DNA of 64,000 bases from Collinsella sp. BG-O-102 (GCF_023656745.1 NZ_JAMOKO010000008.1:38488-102487); one strand, 5' to 3'; counted from the stretch's first letter, positions 17,711 through 27,053 are shown. Numbers and translations: made by a program. Notes: a model not told the origin generated them from the letters alone.

Positions 17711-18673
17711 TCACGATTTTCTCAAGATGTTCGTAATCCAGAGCAAAAGCGCGGTCTGAGAATCGGCCGAACCCTTCAGTGCGAGCTCCACATCGACCGC
17801 GCCCTCGAGCGCGGCAACGAGCTCTGCCATCGAAAAGCGACGTGCCCAGGTCAGGTGATTCTTGACCTGCCAGGACTGGAGCTTAAGTGTTGCGGCCAGC
17901 TCACGACCCTGTCCGCGCGCATCGAGCGCCTTGGCAACGATAAGCTCGCGGATGCGGCCGCACAGCAATGTGTAAGTCCACACGTAGCTCTTGGCGGGCA
18001 GTAGATTGAAGAGCTCGAGCGAGCGTCGCATGTCACGGGCCGAGACCGCATTGAGAAAGTCCCAGGGTTGAACCTCGGCCGTACGTACAATCCAGCGCTC
18101 AACGTCGGCAAGCTCAATCTGGGGCACCTCGACCATCTGGGCAAGCTTAGCCAAGTCGTTATCGAGCATGCGAGTGTTTTCACCCGAACGCGAGACGAGT
18201 TCCTCGGCGGCCGCCGTCGTGATCGACTTGCCGTGCTGCGTCGCCATCTGCTGCACGCGGCGCGGTAGCTCCCAGCGCTTGGTGCCGGAGCAATCGATCA
18301 CAGCCTTCTTGTCGATCTTGGCGATCGCCTTATACAGGCGCGTGTTCTTGGCAAGCGAGTCGGCGATGATGAGGCAGACCGTTGTGGGACTGGGACTCGC
18401 CAGATACTCGACGAGCGGCTCCGAGACCGACTTGGCGAGCTTTGAGCAGCCATCAAGGATTACCAGGCGAAACTCGCTGCCCATGGGAAAGGTGTTGAGC
18501 GATCCGATAATCGACTCGATATCGGGGTCTTTGGTCATATCGCGCTCGTCGAGGTTGAACTCGACCATGCCCGTCTTTTCCAGACGCGCTTTCATACGCG
18601 AGACGGCGTGATCGCGCTTGACGCCGTCGGTACCGACGATCAGATATGCCGGCAGCAGACCGATTTCGGACAT
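17711..18673 (-). CDS. holA: DNA polymerase III subunit delta
   Basis: A 320-residue HolA. The N-terminal part (YLIVGTDGVKRDHAVSRM) is the divergent AAA+ module. Domain III near the C-terminus includes RRSLELFNLLPA and LLWITNILRKS. It is the clamp-loader subunit that opens the sliding clamp. The start ATG at 18671-18673 (MSEIGLLPAY) follows GGGAGGGGAGCGCA; longer in-frame starts upstream lack similarity. It lies between comEC and rpsT, the standard comEA-comEC-holA-rpsT order. Confidence 0.9.
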   Translation of the reverse strand: MSEIGLLPAYLIVGTDGVKRDHAVSRMKARLEKTGMVEFNLDERDMTKDPDIESIIGSLNTFPMGSEFRLVILDGCSKLAKSVSEPLVEYLASPSPTTVCLIIADSLAKNTRLYKAIAKIDKKAVIDCSGTKRWELPRRVQQMATQHGKSITTAAAEELVSRSGENTRMLDNDLAKLAQMVEVPQIELADVERWIVRTAEVQPWDFLNAVSARDMRRSLELFNLLPAKSYVWTYTLLCGRIRELIVAKALDARGQGRELAATLKLQSWQVKNHLTWARRFSMAELVAALEGAVDVELALKGSADSQTALLLWITNILRKS

Positions 18674-18751
18674 TGCGCTCCCCTCCCGCAGGCCTTCGTA
18701 TTCGTTCCGTGCCATTCTAGCCCAGGGGCCCACCACACGCCAACGACGTCG

Positions 18752-21055
18752 TCACGGTCGCTGGCATCGCATCGTAAAGCCCTTCGCGGTCGGCGTGATG
18801 GTGATATCGCCGTGTTCGATAGTGCACGCGAACACACCGCCCGCTTCCTTAACGGCATCGATGCAAGCATCGGACGGATGGCCGTATCGATTCCCCTCGC
18901 CCGCGCTCGCGAGGGAAAGCTCAGGCTTCAGGACGTCCAGCGACTCACCATCGACTGAAACCTTAGAGCCGTGATGCCCAAGTTTAAGGACATCGATATC
19001 CCCCACCTCCTGCACGAATTCCCGTTCTTGGTCGAGCTCGGCATCACCGGTGAGGAGCATACGCAGGCCCTTGCCTTCCTGAATATAAGAGAGCAGCAGG
19101 ACAAGCGAGTCCTCATTTCCCTCGCCATCCACGGACTCGAATGGCCACATCACGCGAGCGCAAAATGAGCCGATGTCGACCGTATCCCCACGGCGCACCT
19201 GCCGATACTCCACGCCAGGTCGGTTCAATACTTCGGCAGGAGCATCCTCCAGCGCATCCGCCGCCACGGCAATCGTTCCGACCGAAAACTGTTCGAGCAC
19301 GGCAGGCAGACCACCCCAGTGGTCCTCATCCCAATGCGTCACAAAGACGGCATCGATATGGTGCACGTTATTGCGAACCAACGCCGCCACCACGCGCTCG
19401 TCGAGCCCGCAGTCGACGAGCGCTACTGCACCGCCCTCGCGGATAAGAATCGCATCGGCCTGGCCCACATCGAGTACCGTCACCGAAGGCGGAGCGAATC
19501 GATCCCAGTAGACGTACGGAATCGCAGCCAAGAGCACCAGGCATGCAAGCCCCACCGCCATAAGACGTGCACGGGGACGCGGCCACCAGACCAGCAGAAC
19601 CGCCAGCAAACACGGCACTAGGTAAATCCACATGCTATCGGGCGGCACGCTCACGGATGCACCCGGCACGGCGGCAAACAGCTGCTCGAAGAACAGCGCG
19701 CAACGGGCGGCAATCATGGGCACAACGAGCGCCCAAGTCCGCAACGGCGCCACGAGCGAAAAGGGAACCAGCACGATCGACACAGCAAGCAGTACGCTCA
19801 CCACCGGACCGATGACCGCATTTGCCAACGGAGCAATGAGCGAGAACGTACCAAAGGCAGGAATGGTGATGGGGAGCGTCGCCAACTGCGAGCACAGTGT
19901 GACGGAGAGCATGCTGGCAATGCCCGACGGCACGCTCAGCTCACCCAAAGCGTAGGTAGCATACGGGCAAAAGCACAGGATGGCAAAGACGCTGGCACAT
20001 GAAAGCTGAAAGCCCATCTCGAACAGCACCGTCGGCCTCAGTAGCACAAAGATGGACATGGTTACGAAGAGTGCCGATGCGCCGTGCCGACGACGACCCG
20101 CTCCGTTTACGACAAGCGTCGCGAACACCATGCAGCACGCGCGCACGGCCGAGGGAGACGCGCCCGTAAAGGCAGCGTAGCCCACAAGCGTTATCGCCAA
20201 TATCACCCGCTGAAAACCACGTGAGCACCGAGTCTTTTGCAATACGCCCTCGATCACAAACCCCACGATAGCCAGATGGCTGCCCGAGACGGCGATAAGA
20301 TGCGCCGTTCCCGTCACCGAAAACCAGTCGCCCGCCGGCTGGGCGCGCAGCTCGGCCGAACGACCACAGACGACACCAGCTATGAGCGCACGTGCCGGGT
20401 CGGTCGCAGGCGCGATGGACGCAAGCAGCCAATTTCGCAGCCGAAGCAGCGGCCCCGGAGAGCCCTCATCGACCGACACAATCCGAACGGCTTTAACCTT
20501 GCGCACCTCGCCTCGGAGCACGCGCAATCGTCCATACGCATCGTTCTCAAAACGTGAAACGCGACCGATAACACGCACGTGCGCCCCGACCTTGAGCTCG
20601 CGGTCGCACGATAGGCGAACCGTTGCCAAGTTCTTACCGTCCGCGCGTACCTCGCAGGTATAGGAATACACGTCGTCGTTTATGGATGGATCACCCTGCA
20701 CGACAAACTCGAGGCTGCTTGCCGCTCGACCGTCGAGCGCCTTCGAGGCGTTGAGCGCGCCCGCAGCCCACCACGCCGAGACGACCGCTCCCGCCACGAG
20801 ACCGACGGACGCGGCATACAGCCACCGCTTCCAAGGGGCAAGCCGCGCACAAGATTGAGCCAGCACAACGAATACCGTCGCCGCAACGGGAATGGCCCAT
20901 AGCAGCCCGACCGCCGGCGCCTGCTCCCTCAGCAGCGCATCAGCGGCCACGTTGAGCACCAAGGCGCAGCTCATGCACATGCCGGCACACAGGGCCATCG
21001 TCCACGGCATCAGGGGCCGCGGAGGCATCACATGTTCGCGCTCGGTCGCACTCAT
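18752..21055 (-). CDS. comEC: ComEC/Rec2 DNA-uptake channel protein
   Basis: A 767-residue polytopic protein. Two or three hydrophobic segments come first, then a soluble OB-like region. The competence core is recognisable from LIAVSGSHLAIVGF and is followed by several more helices. A C-terminal metallo-beta-lactamase-like domain contains HWDEDHWGGLPAV. ComEC forms the channel through which single-stranded DNA enters during transformation. The MBL domain may be the nuclease that degrades the non-transported strand. Its ATG at 21053-21055 overlaps the comEA stop (ATGA), so the two are translationally coupled. All domains look intact. Confidence 0.92.
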   Translation of the reverse strand: MSATEREHVMPPRPLMPWTMALCAGMCMSCALVLNVAADALLREQAPAVGLLWAIPVAATVFVVLAQSCARLAPWKRWLYAASVGLVAGAVVSAWWAAGALNASKALDGRAASSLEFVVQGDPSINDDVYSYTCEVRADGKNLATVRLSCDRELKVGAHVRVIGRVSRFENDAYGRLRVLRGEVRKVKAVRIVSVDEGSPGPLLRLRNWLLASIAPATDPARALIAGVVCGRSAELRAQPAGDWFSVTGTAHLIAVSGSHLAIVGFVIEGVLQKTRCSRGFQRVILAITLVGYAAFTGASPSAVRACCMVFATLVVNGAGRRRHGASALFVTMSIFVLLRPTVLFEMGFQLSCASVFAILCFCPYATYALGELSVPSGIASMLSVTLCSQLATLPITIPAFGTFSLIAPLANAVIGPVVSVLLAVSIVLVPFSLVAPLRTWALVVPMIAARCALFFEQLFAAVPGASVSVPPDSMWIYLVPCLLAVLLVWWPRPRARLMAVGLACLVLLAAIPYVYWDRFAPPSVTVLDVGQADAILIREGGAVALVDCGLDERVVAALVRNNVHHIDAVFVTHWDEDHWGGLPAVLEQFSVGTIAVAADALEDAPAEVLNRPGVEYRQVRRGDTVDIGSFCARVMWPFESVDGEGNEDSLVLLLSYIQEGKGLRMLLTGDAELDQEREFVQEVGDIDVLKLGHHGSKVSVDGESLDVLKPELSLASAGEGNRYGHPSDACIDAVKEAGGVFACTIEHGDITITPTAKGFTMRCQRP

Positions 21056-21765
21056 ACGCAGATGCAATCTTTGATTTTGGCAAGCTTCTTCTCGCCGATT
21101 CCCGACACACGCATCAGATCGTCAACCGAGGCAAAAGCACCGTTCTTTGTACGCTCATCGATAATCGACTGTGCCACGGAGGGACCGATGCCCGAGAGCG
21201 TCTGCAGCTCTGCCGCGCTTGCCGTATTGATGTTGACTAGGCCCGTTGCGCCACTCACGCCCAATGATGCGGAAGCCCCACCATCAACACCGGCTTCCGC
21301 AATGGACGCCTGCTGCTCCCCCACCGTTGGAACGTGAATCTTCTGCCCATCGACGACCTTGGATGCCCGATTGAGCCCCGTAACGTCTGCCTCGGGCGCC
21401 AGCCCGCCGGCGGCATCTATCGCCTGAGCCACCCGCGCGCCGTCCTTGACGCGATATACACCGGGCGACACAACGGCACCATCAACATCGACATAAACCT
21501 CTGCCGCGGCAGACGCCTTAGACGAAGAGCCTTCGGATGTCTTTCCGCTCGAGGCATCGCCGGATCCCGGCTCCACTAACGAGCCCGAACCATCAGTGCG
21601 CTCAAACGACACGCCGCCAGTACCGCCGCCAAGATTCGCCATCGCCAAGCCGCTCGCCATCGCAATGACGACCAGTATCGCCATCACCACTGCCTTGTGA
21701 CCGAGCAGCTTGTCCGCCCAGCGGTCCATCTTTTTGACCCGTTCGTGTTGTTCGCGCTGCGCCAT
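21052..21765 (-). CDS. comEA: ComEA-type DNA-binding competence protein
   Basis: A 237-residue protein. It has a short cytoplasmic N-terminus, one membrane anchor (about residues 20-40, AVVMAILVVIAMASGLAMAN), a Ser/Gly-rich spacer and a SLBB-type domain (VSPGVYRVKDGARVAQAI). A C-terminal helix-hairpin-helix pair follows (VNINTASAAELQTLSGIG, then SVDDLMRVSGIGEKKLAKI). ComEA binds incoming double-stranded DNA outside the membrane and feeds ComEC. The ATG at 21763-21765 follows GGGAGG and was chosen over an upstream in-frame start. It is coupled to comEC by a 4-base overlap. Confidence 0.92.
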   Translation of the reverse strand: MAQREQHERVKKMDRWADKLLGHKAVVMAILVVIAMASGLAMANLGGGTGGVSFERTDGSGSLVEPGSGDASSGKTSEGSSSKASAAAEVYVDVDGAVVSPGVYRVKDGARVAQAIDAAGGLAPEADVTGLNRASKVVDGQKIHVPTVGEQQASIAEAGVDGGASASLGVSGATGLVNINTASAAELQTLSGIGPSVAQSIIDERTKNGAFASVDDLMRVSGIGEKKLAKIKDCICV

Positions 21766-21934
21766 AGCAAAACCTCCCAACACCATCGTGTCAGGAAGGG
21801 AGCTCCGCAACAGCCACGCTCCAAAACCGGTTTTAGCGGTCAAACCAAAAACCGACCAAAACCTTGCACAAATCTGTCCATTTATTCAGCCACACGTCAG
21901 CAAATGGACACTTAGCCGCAAAATGCCCAGATAG

Positions 21935-21968
21935 AAAAAGACCGACGATGCAGGCGCATCGTCGGTCT
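21935..21968 (-). terminator. thiI terminator
   Basis: On the - strand AGACCGACGATGC pairs with GCATCGTCGGTCT and runs into TTTTTC, ten bases past the thiI stop. Confidence 0.93.
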
Positions 21969-21978
21969 ATGCACAAAA

Positions 21979-23223
21979 TTACTCGTGATCTTGGTAAATC
22001 TCACGCGGAGCAAGCTCCGAATGTTTGCGTTTTAAGGTCTTAGGGGCCTTATACGTGTTGCTCTCGAAGTCGATGTACTCGGTCTGCTTGAGCAGGCGCT
22101 CGATCATCTCCTCATGATCGAACAACTCCCAGGCCTCATGCACGGCATCGAGTTTAGCGTGCGTCTCGGGACGGCGCGGCATAAACAGCGTGCAGCAGTC
22201 GGGAGCGGCCTCAGTCGAGATATCGAACGTACCGATCTCCTCGGCACGCGCAATGATCTCCTGCTTGTCCGAACCGATGAGAGGACGGAACACGGGGATC
22301 TTCACGGCCTCGTTGACGGCCATGATATTCTCAAGCGTTTGGGAGGCAACCTGTCCAAGCGATTCGCCCGTCACGATGGCATTGGCGCCCTCGATGTGTG
22401 CAATGCGCTCGGCAACCGAATACATAATGCGGCGATACATGATCACGCGCAGGTTGCTGGGACAGGTGACCGAAATCTCACGCTGGCAGTCGCCAAACGG
22501 CACCACGTACAGGCGGCCGATCTGGACACCCGGCTCAAGCGCACGGATGATGTCCTGCACCAGATACTCACTCGTATCGGGCGTCTGCGGACGACCAGAG
22601 AAATGTACCGGCACGCACACCGCGCCGCGACGCGCGAGCATCCAGGTCGCCACCGGAGAATCGATACCCGACGACAGCAGCGTCACGACCTTGCCGGCAG
22701 AACCCACCGGCAGACCGCCCACGCCGCGCTCGGAGCGCGCGTACACATAAACGCTACCCTGGACCACCAGTACGTGCACCATCGCATCGGGGTCGTGCAT
22801 TTGAACCTTTTTATCGGGGAAGGCCTCACACAGCACCTCACCCACCTGACGATTGATGTCAATCGAGGTAAGCTCATAGTCAGTATTGGAGCGCTTGGCG
22901 TGCACCTTAAAAGAATCGAAGGAACCAAACTCGCGCAGCGCCTTCACGGCGGCGGCGCAGTACTCCTGCGAGTCGCGGTTGGTGTGATACGCCAAAGACA
23001 CACGTGCAACGCCGGGAACGGTGCGAATGACACGCGCCGCCTCATCGGCCTGATGCTCGTTAAAGGTCACGAGGATATAACCGGAAATTCGAGACACGGC
23101 ATTCACGGAAAAGGCGGCCAAGGCCGCCTTGATGTTATCCATGAGGATATGCTCAAAATGTGCGCGGTTCTTACCCTTCAGTCCAACCTCGTGATAGTGG
23201 ACCAGGCAGACGCGAGCCGCCAT
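21979..23223 (-). CDS. thiI: tRNA 4-thiouridine synthase ThiI
   Basis: A 414-residue ThiI. It has an N-terminal ferredoxin-like region (EVGLKGKNRAHFE), a THUMP domain, and an adenylating PP-loop domain with LLSSGIDSPVA. It lacks the C-terminal rhodanese domain of enterobacterial ThiI, as usual in Gram-positive bacteria. It makes s4U8 in tRNA with sulfur from a cysteine desulfurase and may also serve thiazole synthesis. It starts one base from the rpoZ stop and closes the mihF-gmk-rpoZ-thiI unit, followed by a strong terminator. The ending (about 25 residues after TEYIDF) is a short basic tail. Confidence 0.93.
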   Translation of the reverse strand: MAARVCLVHYHEVGLKGKNRAHFEHILMDNIKAALAAFSVNAVSRISGYILVTFNEHQADEAARVIRTVPGVARVSLAYHTNRDSQEYCAAAVKALREFGSFDSFKVHAKRSNTDYELTSIDINRQVGEVLCEAFPDKKVQMHDPDAMVHVLVVQGSVYVYARSERGVGGLPVGSAGKVVTLLSSGIDSPVATWMLARRGAVCVPVHFSGRPQTPDTSEYLVQDIIRALEPGVQIGRLYVVPFGDCQREISVTCPSNLRVIMYRRIMYSVAERIAHIEGANAIVTGESLGQVASQTLENIMAVNEAVKIPVFRPLIGSDKQEIIARAEEIGTFDISTEAAPDCCTLFMPRRPETHAKLDAVHEAWELFDHEEMIERLLKQTEYIDFESNTYKAPKTLKRKHSELAPREIYQDHE

Positions 23224-23505
23224 TTAGGCTTCAGCAACCTTGTGGCCGAGCGCCTTCTCGTAACGGGCCTCGTCGTAAGAGATGTCGCCGTCGACAATCT
23301 CGTCCATAGCCATCGAAATGGTATCGGCACCGGAAAGCCCGATGGTGATGTCATCGACATCCTGGACGGCAAGCACGCGGTTGTGCTGGCCACGCAGCAT
23401 GCTGTTAATGTCGCAGGCGCGCTTGGAGGCAAGCGAAGCGAGCAGGAAGCGGTTGTGATCGGTCTTCTCCAGAAGATCGTCAATGCAAGGCTTTACAACG
23501 GACAC
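23224..23505 (-). CDS. rpoZ: DNA-directed RNA polymerase subunit omega
   Basis: A 93-residue omega subunit. The RpoZ signature appears as PCIDDLLEKTDHNRFLLASL and SKRACDIN. It chaperones assembly of beta' into RNA polymerase. It lies five bases after gmk, the classical gmk-rpoZ pair, and precedes thiI. The C-terminal third (about residues 60-93) is acidic and specific to this lineage. Confidence 0.92.
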   Translation of the reverse strand: MSVVKPCIDDLLEKTDHNRFLLASLASKRACDINSMLRGQHNRVLAVQDVDDITIGLSGADTISMAMDEIVDGDISYDEARYEKALGHKVAEA

Positions 23506-23510
23506 GGACC

Positions 23511-24080
23511 TCAGATCCTTTCATGCATATCGAGAACGCGAACGAGCTCATCGGTCGCGCGGTCGAGATCGTCATTAACCACGACGTCGTCGTAGCGGTC
23601 GGCAAGGGCAAGCTCATCGGCGGCGTTTGCCATACGCAGCTCAATCGTCTCGGGCGTCTCGGTACCGCGACCGACCAGGCGCTCGCGGAGTACCTCAAGC
23701 GAAGGCGGCTTGATAAAGATCAACACGGCCTCGGGGAAACGCTCCTTCACCTGCAGGGCGCCCTGGACATCGATCTCCAAAATCAGAGATGCGCCAGAGG
23801 CGAGCTTGGATGTGACCTCGCTCACCAACGTGCCGTAGCAGTTACCGTGGACCTCGGCCCACTCAACAAACTCACCGTTTGCCACGCGGCGGTCGAACTC
23901 CTCGCGCGTCAGAAAAAAGTAGTTGACGCCGTCGACCTCACCTTTGCGTGGTGCTCGCGTGGTAGCCGAAACCGTCAGGCCCAGGTTCGAGCGGCGCTCG
24001 CGCACACGAGTGACGAGCGTACCCTTCCCTGCGCCTGACGGTCCAGAAATCACAAAGAGCTTGGAATCCTGAGCGCTCAC
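23511..24080 (-). CDS. gmk: Guanylate kinase
   Basis: A 189-residue guanylate kinase with the P-loop SGPSGAGKGTLV, the GMP-binding TTRAPRKGEVDGVNY and the lid region ILEIDVQGALQVKERFPEAV. It converts GMP and ATP to GDP and ADP. The start is GTG at 24078-24080, placed directly after the TAA of mihF (TAAGTGAGC). Initiation probably depends on ribosomes finishing mihF. The mihF-gmk-rpoZ order is typical of actinobacteria. Confidence 0.96.
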   Translation of the reverse strand: MSAQDSKLFVISGPSGAGKGTLVTRVRERRSNLGLTVSATTRAPRKGEVDGVNYFFLTREEFDRRVANGEFVEWAEVHGNCYGTLVSEVTSKLASGASLILEIDVQGALQVKERFPEAVLIFIKPPSLEVLRERLVGRGTETPETIELRMANAADELALADRYDDVVVNDDLDRATDELVRVLDMHERI

Positions 24081-24389
24081 TTATTTGGTCAGCTGCTCGA
24101 GGAGCTGCTCGCGCTGACGGACGCCGAGGCCCTGGACGCGACGGGTAGCGGAGATACCAAGCTCCTCCATGATCTTGGCGGCCTTGGCCTTGCCATAACC
24201 AGGAAGAGACTCGATGAGGGTGGAAACCTTCATGCGGGAAGCGATGGGGTCATCGGAGTTGAGCACGGACTCGAGGGACTTCTCGCCCTTCTTGATCTGC
24301 TCGCGAAGCTCAGCGCGGGCGTGACGTGCGGCAGCAGCCTTCTCAAGAGCCTGCTTGCGCTGCTCATCGGTAAGCTGAGGGAGTGCCAT
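24081..24389 (-). CDS. mihF: Integration host factor, actinobacterial type (mIHF)
   Basis: A 102-residue basic, helical protein. It begins MALPQLTDEQRKQALEKA and contains IESLPGYGKAKAAKIMEELG and ISATRRVQGLGVRQREQLLE, the H2TH-like DNA-binding part of mycobacterial IHF. Unlike bacterial HU/IHF-alpha/beta, mIHF is unrelated in fold and restricted to actinobacteria. It compacts the nucleoid and is needed for phage integration in mycobacteria. The start ATG at 24387-24389 follows GGAGG. Its own promoter is visible upstream, and it is immediately followed by gmk. Confidence 0.93.
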   Translation of the reverse strand: MALPQLTDEQRKQALEKAAAARHARAELREQIKKGEKSLESVLNSDDPIASRMKVSTLIESLPGYGKAKAAKIMEELGISATRRVQGLGVRQREQLLEQLTK

Positions 24390-24477
24390 TCGTACCTCCA
24401 AATAGTTGGGTTATATCTGATTCAATAATTGGCATTTTAGCACGTAGAACGTACAAAATGCCCAATCGCGGCTCCAT

Positions 24478-24506
24478 AGGTTAGACGATACCCGCAAAAA
24501 GTGCAA
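24478..24506 (-). promoter_or_regulatory. Promoter of mihF-gmk-rpoZ-thiI
   Basis: On the - strand TTGCAC (24501-24506), a 17-base spacer and TAACCT (24478-24483) lie about 90 bases upstream of mihF. A second AT-rich word, TAAAAT, lies nearer but has no well-spaced -35. Confidence 0.5.
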
Positions 24507-24523
24507 TATACTGCGCCCAAAGT

Positions 24524-24584
24524 TAAGCCCCTGACCTGCGATTCCACACAAAGGATGGGAAAGTTTACGCAGGCACAGGGGCTA
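24524..24584. repeat. Imperfect long hairpin in the pyrF-mihF gap
   Basis: AGCCCCTG-CCTGCG and CGCAGG-CAGGGGCT form opposed arms around a 27-base loop that contains GGGAAAGTTTA. On the - strand it follows pyrF by about 45 bases and could be the pyr operon terminator. The long loop and lack of a U-run make that uncertain. TTAA/AAGTTT words near the arms recall the palindromes at 2434-2852. Confidence 0.55.
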
Positions 24585-24628
24585 TTTTGTGCTAATGAGA
24601 CCCAAAAGTGGTGACTTAGGGGAATCTT

Positions 24629-25345
24629 TTAGGCGACGTTTTCGACCAGCTCGGCGACGATGGCGTCAAAGGCGGCAACCGGATCGTCGGCGCCGGTGAT
24701 GGGACGGCCCACCACAATGTGGCTTGCGCCACGCTCGATAGCCTGGGAAGGCGTCGCCACGCGGGACTGGTCACCAAGGGCGGCACCCACCGGACGCACA
24801 CCCGGAGTCACGATCAGGGCATCAGGGCCCAGCAGCTCACGCATGTCGTGAGCCTCCATCGGCGAGCACACGATGCCATCGATGCCGTTGGCCTGAGCGA
24901 GCTTTGCCAGGCGGGCGGCCTCCTCAGCCACGGGCGACTCGACACCGATCTCGCTCAAGGCATCCTGATTCATGCTCGTGAGCACGGTGATGGCGACGAG
25001 CTTGGCGCGGTCCTCGCGCGCCTCCTCGGCACCCTCGCGGCAGGCAGCGAGCATGGCGCCCGAACCCAAGCCGTGAACCGAGAGCAGGTCGGCACCGGCA
25101 AGCGAGGCCGAACGGGCGGCACCGCGAACCTGATGCGGAATATCATGGAACTTAAGGTCAAGGAAGACCTTAAAGCCCAGGTCCTTAAAGGTCTTGACGA
25201 TCTCGGGGCCCTCAGCGTAATAGAGCGTCATACCAACCTTAAGCCAGGCGGCATGGCCCGAAAGCTCGTGGGCGAGCTCGAGCGCACGCTCACGATCGCA
25301 GTCGAGGGCGACGATTACGCGGTCGCGGGCATCGGTCTCTAGCAT
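24629..25345 (-). CDS. pyrF: Orotidine 5'-phosphate decarboxylase
   Basis: A 238-residue OMP decarboxylase of the short bacterial type. It has VIVALDCDRERA at the N-terminus, the catalytic Lys/Asp motif DLKFHDIPHQV, and the phosphate-binding VTPGVRPVG. It makes UMP in the last step of the pathway. It is the last gene of the pyrR-B-C-K-D-F operon and overlaps the end of pyrD by seven bases. Confidence 0.96.
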   Translation of the reverse strand: MLETDARDRVIVALDCDRERALELAHELSGHAAWLKVGMTLYYAEGPEIVKTFKDLGFKVFLDLKFHDIPHQVRGAARSASLAGADLLSVHGLGSGAMLAACREGAEEAREDRAKLVAITVLTSMNQDALSEIGVESPVAEEAARLAKLAQANGIDGIVCSPMEAHDMRELLGPDALIVTPGVRPVGAALGDQSRVATPSQAIERGASHIVVGRPITGADDPVAAFDAIVAELVENVA

Positions 25346-26262
25346 TCGAAAGCACCTACCAGCTCGTTGATGTCCTTTACGCCCTGGGACTCGGCCCAGG
25401 CCTCGAGCTCATGCGCGATCTTGAGCGAAGCGCACGGATCGACGAAGTTGGCCATGCCGACCGACACGCAGGTGGCGCCGGCCAGGATAAACTCAGCCGC
25501 ATCCTCGCCGGTCATGACACCGCCGACACCGTTGATGGGGATATCGACGGCCTGGGCAACCTCCCAGACCATGCGCACGGCGATGTGGTGGCACAGCGGG
25601 CCCGAAAGGCCGCCCTTGGGCTTGGCCACGCGGGACTTGCGGGTATGGACGTCGATGGCCATGCCCTGGATGGAGTTGATGACTGAAAGGCCGTCGGCGC
25701 CGGCAGCCTCGAGGGCCTTGGCGATCTCGGCGACGTTGACCGGAGCCATCTTCACGAACAGCGGCTTATCGGTCACCTTGCGGCAGGCAGCCATAACGGA
25801 AGAGGCGCCCTCGGGCGTGGAGCCCATGGCGGCACCGCCGGCGGCGATATTAGGGCAGCTCACGTTGATCTCGTAGCCGGCAGCCCAGGGGCACAGCTCG
25901 ACATACATCTCGAGTGCGCGGACAAACTCGTCAACGGAGTGGCCGGCAACCTGACAGATGACCTGGCAGCCGTCCTTGGACAGCTGTTCGAGCCACGGAC
26001 CGGACTCGCGGGCAAAGGCGGCCACGCCGGGGTTCTGAAGGCCCACGGAGTTGATCATACCGCCGGGAATCTCGGCCATGCGGGGCGCGGGATTGCCGGG
26101 CCAGGGCTCGGCAGCGCAACCCTTGGTGGTGATGGCACCCAGCTGGGAGACATCAAAGAAGTTCTGGAACTGCCAGCCGTAGCCAAAGGTACCGGCTGCG
26201 GTGTTGATGGGGTTTTGCATCTTGACGCCGCCGAAATCGACGGCCATGTTCACGGTACCCAC
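25339..26262 (-). CDS. pyrD: Dihydroorotate dehydrogenase B, catalytic subunit
   Basis: A 307-residue class 1B PyrD with AVDFGGVKMQNPINTAAGTF at the start. The catalytic cysteine lies in YEINVSCPNIA, and the FMN-binding end is GVGGVMTGEDAAEFI. With PyrK it oxidises dihydroorotate using NAD. The start is uncertain. The GTG at 26260-26262 overlaps the pyrK TAG by one base and has AAGGTGGTGG upstream; an ATG at 26245-26247 would also work. I chose the coupled GTG. It overlaps pyrF at the 3' end. Confidence 0.93.
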   Translation of the reverse strand: MGTVNMAVDFGGVKMQNPINTAAGTFGYGWQFQNFFDVSQLGAITTKGCAAEPWPGNPAPRMAEIPGGMINSVGLQNPGVAAFARESGPWLEQLSKDGCQVICQVAGHSVDEFVRALEMYVELCPWAAGYEINVSCPNIAAGGAAMGSTPEGASSVMAACRKVTDKPLFVKMAPVNVAEIAKALEAAGADGLSVINSIQGMAIDVHTRKSRVAKPKGGLSGPLCHHIAVRMVWEVAQAVDIPINGVGGVMTGEDAAEFILAGATCVSVGMANFVDPCASLKIAHELEAWAESQGVKDINELVGAFEC

Positions 26263-27053
26263 TAGAAGACCACCACCTTGGAAGCATCGAACACGGGGCC
26301 GCACATGCAGGCGCCCTTCATACCGTCGACCGTCTCGACATTGCAGGTGTTGCAGGCGCCAAAGCCGCAGCTCATCATGCGCTCGAGCGACACCTCGCAG
26401 TACGCGCCGGCCTCGGCGGCAGCGGCGGCGACCTTCTTCATCATGACGGCGGGGCCGCAGCTGGCCACATAGTCGTAGCCGCCCTCGCCGAGCAGCTCGG
26501 ATGCCGGGTCGGTGCAAAAACCGTGCGTGCCCAGCGTGCCATCATCGGTGCACACGTTAACCGTATCGCACAGCGCGCGGAACTCATCGACGCCCACGGC
26601 CTTGGACGCGGTGCCAAAGCCCAGGCACACGTCGACGGCTACACCCTGCTCGGCAAGCTTGTCGGCAAGGCACAGCACAGGCGGAACACCGATGCCACCG
26701 GCGACGAGCAGGGCCTTCCTGGTGCCCTCGGGTACCATCCAGCCACGGCCACCGGGGCCCAGCAGGTTAGAGGTGGAGCCAGGGCCCATCTGGGACAAAC
26801 GACGGGTATCGTCGCCCACGACGGCGTACCACAGCTCGACGGTGCCAGCCTCGGCGTCGGCGCGGTAGTAGCTCAGGGGCACGCGAAGCAGCGAGGACGC
26901 ATCGCCGGGTACGGCGATGTTCACAAACTGACCGGGCTTGAGCGCACTTGCAAGCTTGGGGGCCGAGATGACGAGCGAGAAGATGCCGTCGGCAATCTCC
27001 CGGTTCGAGACGACCTCGAAGTCGTGCATGCGTGCAGTGGAAGGTGTGGGCAT
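26262..27053 (-). CDS. pyrK: Dihydroorotate dehydrogenase B, electron-transfer subunit
   Basis: A 263-residue PyrK. It has a ferredoxin-reductase-like FAD domain (RVPLSYYRADAEAGTVELWY), a nucleotide domain (LVAGGIGVPPVLCLA) and a C-terminal 2Fe-2S cysteine cluster (MSCGFGACNTC, then CMCGPVF). It passes electrons from PyrD to NAD. The start ATG at 27051-27053 (MPTPSTARMHDF) follows TTGGAGCG. A longer frame upstream would pass through this Shine-Dalgarno sequence and is unsupported. It sits between pyrC and pyrD. Confidence 0.94.
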   Translation of the reverse strand: MPTPSTARMHDFEVVSNREIADGIFSLVISAPKLASALKPGQFVNIAVPGDASSLLRVPLSYYRADAEAGTVELWYAVVGDDTRRLSQMGPGSTSNLLGPGGRGWMVPEGTRKALLVAGGIGVPPVLCLADKLAEQGVAVDVCLGFGTASKAVGVDEFRALCDTVNVCTDDGTLGTHGFCTDPASELLGEGGYDYVASCGPAVMMKKVAAAAAEAGAYCEVSLERMMSCGFGACNTCNVETVDGMKGACMCGPVFDASKVVVF

